Source: a virus. From it: a DNA stretch of 20,904 nt. The notes below the pieces were generated by a model. The model had not been told where the DNA came from and did not search any database. It worked only from the letters and a program-made list of their open reading frames with translations. A program made the translations under genes and the position numbers. The DNA lies in the IMG/VR virus record IMGVR_UViG_3300025640_000074, positions 1 to 20,904 of that record, one strand, 5' to 3'. Every line of letters begins with the position of its first letter. Position 1 is the stretch's first letter. Shown here piece after piece: positions 15,046-20,904 of the stretch.

Positions 15046-15708
15046 CTACTTTCCTTTCTGTGCGTTGAAGAGGCGTGACCAGAAAGACCGTTGAGGCTTC
15101 TCTGGGGGTTGGTACGTCATCTCTTCAGGTGTAACTTCGATGCTATAACCACCGTCACGCCAAGCTTCTCGCAAGCCGTGTATCATCCCCCAAAATAACT
15201 CATCGATCACAGCCTGATCAGACAGGTCGTAGACGATGTTGAAGGCTTCGAAGCCGGGAGCAGCGCTAGAACGAGCGCCTGCTTCCCACTTCCCCATAGC
15301 GACCATCACTTGGTACAGCCGGAGGTATCCCGCAGGGTCGCCCCATAGGTCGATCACCTCGTACATGCCAAGGCCAGCGTCGCGAGCTACAGTGTTACCG
15401 TAGGTGTCGGAGTTACCTGTGGAGTATGCCTTCATAATTGCAGCGATGTTCGTCTGCCCCGGCTTAACTTCAGCACGTCGAATGACGTAGTGTCCGTAAT
15501 AGGCCGCACCGCCATATACTGAGTTAAAGGCCGGGGTAGGTAATTGGGAACCATCTGAGGCAGGCAGTGTGGCTGTATCGATTGCGCCGAACCTTGCCTC
15601 ATGATTGTCACGACTGGCACCGATGGCCCCAATGTTTCGTAATCGAACACTGGCAGGCACAGACTTGTCGTGTAGGTCGTAGGCCCAAGGGCCAGTGTAG
15701 ATTTTCAT
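15046..15708 (-). CDS. Putative peptidoglycan hydrolase-like protein (220 aa)
   Basis: 220 residues. Residues 18-146 share a domain with the C-terminus of the gp15-like internal protein: PASVRLRNIGAIG here against PASIRTFNFGGIG there, then a KP...AYSTGN stretch, and the identical WEAGAR (141-146). The opening R-x-R-N-I-G-A-I-G recalls the R-N-N-P-G-N-I start of phage structural or lysozyme-like proteins thought to cleave peptidoglycan, with the WEAGAR Glu as a candidate catalytic residue. Residues 150-220 are specific and end in a basic, aromatic tail (FWSRLFNAQKGK). No signal peptide or membrane segment was seen. It lies at the head of the cassette holding the spanin-like pair, so endolysin is the leading guess; a structural virion protein is the alternative. 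AGGG precedes the ATG by about 8 bases. Confidence 0.55.
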   Translation of the reverse strand: MKIYTGPWAYDLHDKSVPASVRLRNIGAIGASRDNHEARFGAIDTATLPASDGSQLPTPAFNSVYGGAAYYGHYVIRRAEVKPGQTNIAAIMKAYSTGNSDTYGNTVARDAGLGMYEVIDLWGDPAGYLRLYQVMVAMGKWEAGARSSAAPGFEAFNIVYDLSDQAVIDELFWGMIHGLREAWRDGGYSIEVTPEEMTYQPPEKPQRSFWSRLFNAQKGK

Positions 15709-15717
15709 GGTGTAACC

Positions 15718-16461
15718 CTAGAGTTGCGATCGGCCCAGCTTTTGGACAACCGCATTATTGTACGCTGGGTCGGTGGAGTAGCGTGGGTCTGCCATCGCTT
15801 CCTTTACCTGCGCCCAAGAGTCGAAGCGGTCTGCTGAAGGGGCTTGACCACCCTCGATCTGTCGCACTGGATCAGACGGAGAGTTGGAGTTGCGGCGAGC
15901 CTGAAGGCCATTCACAGCAAGCTTAATTCCATCCACGTCGTTACTTTCAATTGTACGGTTAAATGCATCGATCTCACCTTCAGACAGGTTGTCCGAGGCC
16001 CAGCCAATCAGATCGTCGTAGCCTGTCCGACCGCCCACCGTAGACACAATGTCTTCTACTTGGCGCTCAACTACGGCCTGTTGACCTTCGATGTACTTGT
16101 CTACGACTTCCTTCGAGTACCCAGCCTTAGCCGCTGCATCGTAGGAGTCTGAGGACAACTCACCGCTCTCACGGTACTCCGCTTCCAGAGAGGGCAAATC
16201 CAAACCAGACTCACGCACAGTTTCTGCTGTCGGCACTGAGTCTGCTGGCGTGTCTCCAGCGCCCATCTTGCCTTCCAGCTCAGAGTACGCTTTCGCCATA
16301 TCCTCAGGGGACTGGAACTTTTCTGGTAGCCATTCAGGACGTGAGGAGGCAGCAGATTTCTCTGCCGCCGCCGCATCATGGGCTTCCTGTACGAGTTGAT
16401 CGGGGGTCTTCCCCACGGTCTCAGAACTCGTATCGATTGTGTTAGAGATTACTTCACCCAT
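15718..16461 (-). CDS. Capsid scaffolding/assembly protein, gp9-like
   Basis: 247 residues, acidic, Ala/Ser/Glu-rich and mainly helical, between portal and the capsid region as T7 gene 9 is. Typical features: a central PEWLPEKFQSPEDMAKAYSE segment (42-61) found near the N-terminal third of podovirus scaffolds, and a C-terminal segment FDSWAQVKEAMADPRY...AYNNAVVQKL, of the kind that contacts the capsid protein. Known role: directs procapsid assembly and leaves before or during packaging. The ribosome binding site is poor: GTGAG stands 11 bases from the ATG, after the double TAATAA stop of the portal gene. Confidence 0.85.
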   Translation of the reverse strand: MGEVISNTIDTSSETVGKTPDQLVQEAHDAAAAEKSAASSRPEWLPEKFQSPEDMAKAYSELEGKMGAGDTPADSVPTAETVRESGLDLPSLEAEYRESGELSSDSYDAAAKAGYSKEVVDKYIEGQQAVVERQVEDIVSTVGGRTGYDDLIGWASDNLSEGEIDAFNRTIESNDVDGIKLAVNGLQARRNSNSPSDPVRQIEGGQAPSADRFDSWAQVKEAMADPRYSTDPAYNNAVVQKLGRSQL

Positions 16462-16480
16462 TAGGTTATATACTCACTTA

Positions 16481-18049
16481 TTATTCTTGTTCTTGTGTTT
16501 GAGCTTTGGCTTGGTCACGCATTGCGCCCATACCTTCTTGCATCGCCATCTGAGCCATTGCTGCCTCTTGAGCCTGCTGTTGTTCAGCCTGAATCTGTTC
16601 TTGGGATTTGATCAGACCATCAGCATCGATGCCAAGGGAGGTAGCCACGCGCTTCATGAGGTCGCCTACGTTAACCATAGAGAGAGCTTCAGGACCGAGA
16701 GGGGCCATCATCTGCATCATCTGTCCGTACTTGGTGAGGTCATGCCCACGTCCCAAAGCCTCAAGGCCAGTAACGATAGAAGGCTTCACGACACCATCAG
16801 GCAACTCAGGGAGTTTCTTCTGCTTCTGCATCCGAGACATCAGACGGTTCACCAGTGGCTGCTGCAGTTCGCTAGAGAGTACCGAGTAGACCCCGCCCAA
16901 AGCGTTCTCCAACATGGAGGACAACAGGCGGATTTCTTCAGCGGTCACACGTTCAGCGTTACGGGTAGCAGCGCTTTCCATGATGAAGGCTTGAGCCAGA
17001 CGTTGTTCGAGCTTGGCTGCAGTACCTTCAGCAACCCGGAGGTCGGACGCCTTGTTAACCTGCAGAAACTCGACGTCGGTAGCCTTGCCTGTAATGACTG
17101 CGCCATTGGAGGCGCTAGCCACTTCTGCCTTGTTTGTCTGGCTGTTGGCGTTGACCATAACCAGTGTACGAGCAGAGGCTGCAGAGGCATCGAGGATGTT
17201 CTTGTGCAAAGCCTCAAGAGACATGAGGTCACCGAAAAGTTCCTCTACGTGTGAACGTCCGTAGCTTTCTCCGGTAACGGAGGTCCAACGGAGTGCCATC
17301 AGTGGAGGGGCTTCAGCCGGGTATGTTCCATATGAGTCGGGTACAACTACATCATTAATTTCCTGATAGGTTACCCACTTGGTTTTCTTACCGGGTTCCA
17401 TCGTCAGGTTGTAGCAAGTGTAGACATCAATGGTTTTAGAGCCAGCGGTGTTCTTAACCTCATATTCAGGGGTCCAGCCAACAGCCTGTAGTACACCGGG
17501 GTCCATTGTCTCCGGGGCAAACTGTTCTTTGATGGTGACCTTCTTGAGTCGGCCCTGTGGGTCTCGGGATACAACAAACTTGTCGAGACCATAGCCCTTC
17601 AAGTTTCCGTCCTTAGGCAGTACCAGCAGGTAGTTACCAGTGACGATCAGATGACGCAGTGCCTCATGCAAGGCGTTACGCATTCCCTCACCTTCCAACT
17701 CGGAGATGACTGCACGTTCAATCGTGGAGAGACTTTCATCGACAGAGGCCCGTTGTGTTGGGTCTCCATTGGTCAACTGCAAGAGAGTGAAGTCATCTAC
17801 ACCAAGTTTAAAGAAGGGCGTGTTAGGGGGAAACAAAGCCATCATCAGCTTGGCGGCTAAGTTGTTCGTACCCCGTGCGCCGATAGATTGATAAGGCGTG
17901 TTAATGCGGAGAGAGGCGGTTACGCCCTCTTCCATCATGAGGGAGGGGACGGTGAGTGCAGATGACTCGCGTGCGCGACCCAAGTACACGTCTCTTGGGC
18001 CTTGCATCATCGAGTAGGAACCCGCGAGTGTTGCGTTAGGTTCAATCAT
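16481..18049 (-). CDS. Portal (head-to-tail connector), gp8-like
   Basis: 522 residues, close to T7 gp8 (536). The N-terminal block LTVPSLMM...TPYQSIGARGTNNLAAKLMM (about 33-70) followed by ALFPPNTPFFKL is the hallmark of T7-type portals. Further typical parts: WTSVTGESYGRSHVEELFGD (about 255-274) and the SAATRNAERVTAEEIRLLSS helix region (about 357-376). The C-terminus is Gln/Ala/Met-rich (EQIQAEQQQAQEAAMAQMAM), as in relatives. Known role: twelve copies form the DNA gate at one capsid vertex. The start ATG shares its A with the TGA of the upstream gene (TGATG), so translation is probably coupled; GGTGA lies about 7 bases upstream. Ends in TAATAA. Confidence 0.94.
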   Translation of the reverse strand: MIEPNATLAGSYSMMQGPRDVYLGRARESSALTVPSLMMEEGVTASLRINTPYQSIGARGTNNLAAKLMMALFPPNTPFFKLGVDDFTLLQLTNGDPTQRASVDESLSTIERAVISELEGEGMRNALHEALRHLIVTGNYLLVLPKDGNLKGYGLDKFVVSRDPQGRLKKVTIKEQFAPETMDPGVLQAVGWTPEYEVKNTAGSKTIDVYTCYNLTMEPGKKTKWVTYQEINDVVVPDSYGTYPAEAPPLMALRWTSVTGESYGRSHVEELFGDLMSLEALHKNILDASAASARTLVMVNANSQTNKAEVASASNGAVITGKATDVEFLQVNKASDLRVAEGTAAKLEQRLAQAFIMESAATRNAERVTAEEIRLLSSMLENALGGVYSVLSSELQQPLVNRLMSRMQKQKKLPELPDGVVKPSIVTGLEALGRGHDLTKYGQMMQMMAPLGPEALSMVNVGDLMKRVATSLGIDADGLIKSQEQIQAEQQQAQEAAMAQMAMQEGMGAMRDQAKAQTQEQE

Positions 18050-18390
18050 CAGTAATTCACCGGCCCCTTGCTAGCCCGAAGGCCACCAATAGTAGGCAGC
18101 GAAGGGGAAGCCATATTTCCGCCTGTAGGGATGCTCAGGGGGTTGCGGTATCCGCTTCCTCCCGGCGAGGCTTTCTTCCCAGAAACAACTTTAGAAGAAG
18201 TGGCGGGGCTACTCATAGCGTCGTCAGCAAGACCTTGGTTGGTATTCGCTTGATTCCTCGCATCAGAACTATAATTCGTCTTGATCGTGGGGAGAACGGG
18301 AGCAGTAGATGGTTCCTTGCCCCCCTTTCCGCGCCCACCCATCATTGCGAGTAGAGCGATGCCACCTACAGCGGCCATAATGTTACACAT
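18049..18390 (-). CDS. Small virion/ejection protein candidate, gp6.7/gp7.3-like
   Basis: 113 residues. It begins MCNIMAAVGGIALLAMMGG, then becomes a polar, probably disordered Ser/Gly/Pro/Lys tail with VSGKKASPGGSG, NPLSIPTGG and PTIGGLRASKG. T7 has two small proteins just before its portal gene (gp6.7 and gp7.3) that are virion components ejected with DNA. Gp6.7 also starts Met-Cys, and gp7.3 ends with an SGRK...GG...SLSV...GG pattern like that seen here. Similarity is compositional and positional, so the assignment is inference; the hydrophobic first 20 residues could instead be a membrane anchor. AGGA lies 9 bases before the ATG. It overlaps the upstream gene by 8 bases and the portal gene by 1. 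Confidence 0.5.
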   Translation of the reverse strand: MCNIMAAVGGIALLAMMGGRGKGGKEPSTAPVLPTIKTNYSSDARNQANTNQGLADDAMSSPATSSKVVSGKKASPGGSGYRNPLSIPTGGNMASPSLPTIGGLRASKGPVNY

Positions 18391-18604
18391 AGGATTCTTC
18401 CTCTTGTTGTGTATTCACAGCGCGTAGGTGATCCAAGACTTGTCTGTGTCCGACAGCTACATTGATAGTATGTAACTCCGTCACAACCTCATCTGGAACT
18501 ATCAGAGGGAAGACATGCTCAAGGTACGCGATTAGTTGTTTTGATATAACTGGTTGTTTAACCACCGGTTTTTCCTTATTACCGTAAATTATCGTACCGG
18601 GCAT
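18383..18604 (-). CDS. Conserved small phage protein (73 aa or 60 aa)
   Basis: The core ISKQLIAYLEHVFPLIVP (about 20-37) and NVAVGHRQVLDHLRAVNTQQ (about 48-67) fits a recurrent small podovirus protein type found near the portal gene, with YLE..FP and G.R.V..HL...Q signatures; function is not known to me. Start choice: the ATG at 18604 lies inside the last codons of nrdJ (16-base overlap) with only CGGAGC touching it. A GTG at 18565 has AAGGA 7 bases upstream and no overlap, giving 60 residues that keep the whole conserved core. The GTG start is quite plausible. Probably cotranscribed with nrdJ and portal. Confidence 0.65.
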   Translation of the reverse strand: MPGTIIYGNKEKPVVKQPVISKQLIAYLEHVFPLIVPDEVVTELHTINVAVGHRQVLDHLRAVNTQQEEESYV

Positions 18605-20550
18605 GCTCCGGTTGCACAGTCAGGGTCTTCCAGTTCGTCCATTAAGTCCGTAGCAGACAGGTCAACTTCCCCAAGTACAGCCATGTATTCCTCATATTCC
18701 TCCTCAGTGATTACTTCCTGAGGTAGGTACGGGTAGCCCAAATCTTTTGCAGTCTTGGTGGGATCATTTCGGAAAATCCAAGATACACCCACGTAGGTGT
18801 CCCAGTTTTCTAAAAGCCAGCTAATGATGTCTTTCATCTCTGAAGGATCGTAGGAGATTGTCACCGAACAGTTGTGGTCCACGTAGTGGTCCATCATTAA
18901 TTTGTATCGATCCAACTGCTTAACAGCAGACTCAAGGTTGACGTGCTTTCCATCTACCTGATCGAACTCGACGGTATCCCACTTCACAGGGAAGGAGAAA
19001 ATAATCGCGTCAGCAGGACTATATGGATCAGCAAAGTTACGGTAACCCGCATCCTTCAGCCGTTCTACCAGAGGGTCGCTTACAGAGAACTTTACGTTAT
19101 TGATGAGGTACTTTCCGAGAGGCTTGTGTACGCCCTCAGTTGTACTCATGACCTTGGACAGGGTGCCGGAAGGCTTGATCGTGGTGATTGCCTTGGAACG
19201 GGGAAGCCCCAGTTCGTCAGCCATCTCATGGGCAGCATCATGCGCAGCCGCACGGATAGCCTGTAGGTACTCTGCGCTGGGGTTAGCAGCGGCGATACCA
19301 GTAATACCAACACCCATCAGGCGAAGGTAATCGTTACTCTCATCCCAACCGGGCTGGAGAACACCGTCTTTAAAACTTACGCAGGTCTGGCGGTAGTTAG
19401 CGCGTGATACCAATCGGACAACCTTGAGGATCGTGGGGTTCTTTAACGAGAATTTGCTGAGGTCAATCTCTACTAGGTTGCAAAAACTTGTATCCCCGAG
19501 CATAATTTCCGCACATGGATTTACGCCCTTAAACCAAGGCGCACGTTTCTTTGCGGCAGAACCATTAATAAAACCCGGCTCTGATCCGCCAGCTTCGATC
19601 ATCTTGGCAAACACACCTTCTAGTTCCAAGCGGTTAGGCTTGTCCCAGAACACTACACTGTTGTTTGACTGACCGCGCCAAGGACGGTCGATCCAGTGGT
19701 CTTTCTTGGCCTCGATGAAGTCGTGAGCCATCTCGTTGTCGATGTCCAACAGGGCAATCTCAGCAGACCGTCGAGAGGACAGAGTGGTTCCAAGAAGGTT
19801 CAACAGATCGAGGATATCTAGCTCATTCAGCAGTTCGCCGTTGCGATTGTTAAGGACACCAGCAATCTTTTCATAAGCCTCTGCAAGTGTTCCATCGCCG
19901 GAGCTAATCCAGCCATAACCACTAAGGCGCTCACCCCCGGGACGAATCTCGGAGAAGTCGATTTTTAGGTTTGTAGCGTCCGCTGGGAGGGTCAGGAGTT
20001 TGCCGATGGACTTGGCCCATGCTTCGGCGCTGTCACCTACGGAGAGTGTGTAGTGGCCTTTCTGGGGGAGGCCAAACAGTTTTGTGGTATCTCGCCCACC
20101 CTTGGTCAGTCTTTGGGATCGCTGAATATTGACTGTGACAGGTTTGTGAAATCCCCGAAGCACACCCACCGAAGGTTTGAAACCCACTCCGCAGCCTTGG
20201 AGGAGTAACCAGAAAGAGTCCACGACATCGCTTGGAGTTGAGATGGTATTAAAGGAACAGTTGAACTGAGAGGCTTCTCGGGTCTTCGCAATGTCTGTTC
20301 CACCCAGCCAGCGAGTACGTCCAGAGGGTGACGCTTCGAGTTTGTAGAAGATGTCGTAGAGGTCATCGAGTTCGTTCAGTTCGTCAGTGTTTAGGTCGCG
20401 ACCCAACGCTCGTTCCCACAGCCATTGCTGATGTTGGATGATGCGGTCGGTCGTCTGTTCGAGTGTTTCAAAAATACCTCGCTCCTCATCGAGAGGGCGC
20501 GAGTAAGTGCGTCGGTGGACGATCTCCGACCGAGTGTCTTGGAATGACAT
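18589..20550 (-). CDS. nrdJ: Class II (adenosylcobalamin-dependent) ribonucleoside-triphosphate reductase
   Basis: 653 residues, of the monomeric class II type (Lactobacillus enzyme about 739). It makes deoxyribonucleotides using coenzyme B12 and needs no oxygen, iron or second subunit. Visible active-site parts: redox cysteine 98 in SQFNCSFNT; N344, thiyl-radical cysteine 346 and E348 in NPCAEI; partner cysteine 357 in SFCNLVEI; phosphate-binding loop KPSGTLSKV. The C-terminal redox pair is C645 and C650 in CATGACPVR, the C-x4-C spacing of the Lactobacillus enzyme. All key residues are present, so it should be active. The ATG has AGGA 8 bases upstream. It lies after a terminator-like hairpin and next to mazG. 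Host thioredoxin and imported or host-made B12 would be required. Metabolic gene of probable bacterial ancestry, common in marine phages. Confidence 0.97.
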   Translation of the reverse strand: MSFQDTRSEIVHRRTYSRPLDEERGIFETLEQTTDRIIQHQQWLWERALGRDLNTDELNELDDLYDIFYKLEASPSGRTRWLGGTDIAKTREASQFNCSFNTISTPSDVVDSFWLLLQGCGVGFKPSVGVLRGFHKPVTVNIQRSQRLTKGGRDTTKLFGLPQKGHYTLSVGDSAEAWAKSIGKLLTLPADATNLKIDFSEIRPGGERLSGYGWISSGDGTLAEAYEKIAGVLNNRNGELLNELDILDLLNLLGTTLSSRRSAEIALLDIDNEMAHDFIEAKKDHWIDRPWRGQSNNSVVFWDKPNRLELEGVFAKMIEAGGSEPGFINGSAAKKRAPWFKGVNPCAEIMLGDTSFCNLVEIDLSKFSLKNPTILKVVRLVSRANYRQTCVSFKDGVLQPGWDESNDYLRLMGVGITGIAAANPSAEYLQAIRAAAHDAAHEMADELGLPRSKAITTIKPSGTLSKVMSTTEGVHKPLGKYLINNVKFSVSDPLVERLKDAGYRNFADPYSPADAIIFSFPVKWDTVEFDQVDGKHVNLESAVKQLDRYKLMMDHYVDHNCSVTISYDPSEMKDIISWLLENWDTYVGVSWIFRNDPTKTAKDLGYPYLPQEVITEEEYEEYMAVLGEVDLSATDLMDELEDPDCATGACPVR

Positions 20551-20570
20551 TTATTATCCTAAGGTTGTGT

Positions 20571-20597
20571 TAAAAGACCGCCCAATGGGGGTGGCCT
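20571..20597 (-). terminator. Terminator-like hairpin upstream of nrdJ
   Basis: On the minus strand GGCC pairs with GGTC (one G-T), then an A/C mismatch, then CCC with GGG around a CCATT loop, followed by TTTTAA. It sits between the mazG block and nrdJ. The stem is imperfect, so read-through or an mRNA-processing role is possible; a new promoter for nrdJ was not identified. Confidence 0.5.
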
Positions 20598-20609
20598 TCT
20601 AAGTAAACT

Positions 20610-20693
20610 CTACGACTGTAAGGTCAGAGTTATCGATGTAAGTATGAGCGCGGAAACAGCAAAGGCGAGTGCCATCAAAACTTGGTACGCCAT
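20610..20693 (-). CDS. Possible 27-aa membrane peptide
   Basis: An ATG one base after the mazG stop (TAG A ATG) opens 27 codons ending in TAG at 20610. The product MAYQVLMALAFAVSALILTS then ITLTLQS is almost wholly hydrophobic and has no charged residue, as for a single membrane-spanning peptide. No good ribosome binding site is visible, so translation would depend on coupling to mazG termination. It lies before a terminator-like hairpin. It could be a chance ORF; the coupling and composition are the only support. If real, a small membrane regulator or toxin-like peptide would fit its form. Confidence 0.35.
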   Translation of the reverse strand: MAYQVLMALAFAVSALILTSITLTLQS

Positions 20694-20694
20694 T

Positions 20695-20904
20695 CTAAAA
20701 CAGGTTCGCTAAATCCGGTTTCTCGTAGTTTGGTCCCTTCAGAACCTTTCCGTCTTCCCGGCAGATCGGCTTACCGTCGTCATCTAATTTTGACATGTTG
20801 GACCTATGGACCCGCTCGAATACCTCATCGATTGGGAGGCCGAACGTCACTGCCATCCCGTAGGTCACATAAAGCAGGTCGGCCAACTCTTTGGTAAAGG
20901 CTGC
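20695..20904 (-). CDS. mazG: MazG-like nucleotide pyrophosphohydrolase, C-terminal part
   Basis: The reading frame is open through the window edge, so the start lies beyond 20904. The visible 69 residues begin AAFTKELADLLYVTYGMAVT and continue with GLPIDEVFERVHRSNMSKLD, then DGKPICREDGKVLKGPNYEK and PDL. The KELADLLYV helix with acidic metal ligands and the VHRSNMSKL...DGKVLKGPNY tail are typical of the all-alpha NTP pyrophosphohydrolases (MazG/HisE-like) common in phages. Known chemistry: hydrolysis of (d)NTPs, and in some members possibly (p)ppGpp, to the monophosphate and pyrophosphate. It sits with class II RNR as a nucleotide-metabolism pair. The precise substrate is not readable from this fragment. 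Confidence 0.88.
   Translation of the reverse strand, partial: AAFTKELADLLYVTYGMAVTFGLPIDEVFERVHRSNMSKLDDDGKPICREDGKVLKGPNYEKPDLANLF

Noticed and set aside
16439-17254. Plus-strand open frame of 271 codons across the portal gene
   Set aside because: It is His/Leu/Cys-rich, typical of the antisense of a real gene, and fully overlaps the portal.
1-20904. tRNA genes, CRISPR arrays, integrase or attachment sites, insertion sequences
   Set aside because: No tRNA-like cloverleaf, spaced direct-repeat array, transposase or integrase frame was seen. The only direct repeats are coding repeats in the fibre and the gp16-like linker.

Overview
The window is part of a T7-like, short-tailed (podovirus) phage genome. 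It has no sign of chromosomal, plasmid or prophage-integration functions. Every supportable gene lies on the minus strand, so transcription runs from base 20904 towards base 1. In that order the content is: a MazG-like nucleotide pyrophosphohydrolase (cut by the window edge), a possible tiny membrane peptide, an adenosylcobalamin-dependent (class II) ribonucleotide reductase, two small proteins, portal, scaffold, a cassette of six small or lysis-type genes, major capsid protein, tail tubular proteins A and B, four internal-virion (gp13/14/15/16-type) proteins, and the N-terminal part of the tail fibre. Pairing a class II RNR and MazG with a T7-type morphogenesis module is characteristic of marine podoviruses of the roseophage SIO1 / 'Cobavirus' type (Zobellviridae), which infect Rhodobacteraceae. 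That placement is inference from gene content and family recognition, not a database match. No RNA polymerase, DNA polymerase, helicase, terminase, integrase, tRNA or CRISPR is visible here.

Layout by region (minus strand). 20904-18589: nucleotide metabolism (mazG, small ORF, terminator-like hairpin, nrdJ). 18604-15718: small hypothetical gene, gp6.7/7.3-like small virion protein, portal and scaffold, all overlapping or nearly abutting. 15708-14065: a dense cassette between scaffold and capsid. It holds a 220-aa protein with a putative peptidoglycan-degrading domain, two Lys/Gly-rich basic proteins, an overlapping i-spanin/o-spanin-like pair and a small HNH-like protein. 14064-13820: a 245-base hairpin-rich leader ahead of the capsid gene that may hold a 47-codon ORF. 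13819-8747: capsid, a terminator-like hairpin, tail tubular A and B. 8844-758: internal virion (DNA ejection) proteins. 753-733: another terminator-like hairpin. 710-1: tail fibre.

How the genes fit together: MazG and RNR would adjust the nucleotide pool for phage DNA synthesis; portal, scaffold and capsid build the head; tubular proteins and fibre build the tail; the internal proteins are ejected to bridge the cell envelope; the mid-cassette supplies lysis functions. Most junctions are 1-16 base overlaps or 1-20 base gaps with AGGA-type ribosome binding sites, which suggests extensive translational coupling.

The most notable observation is that the C-terminus of the gp15-like internal protein and the separate 220-aa protein of the mid-cassette share a recognisable domain, ending in the same WEAGAR motif. 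In the gp15-like protein this domain follows a near-perfect EF-hand calcium loop. The gp16-like protein lacks a recognisable N-terminal transglycosylase domain of the T7 gp16 kind. The cell-wall-opening activity may therefore sit on a different ejected protein than in T7.
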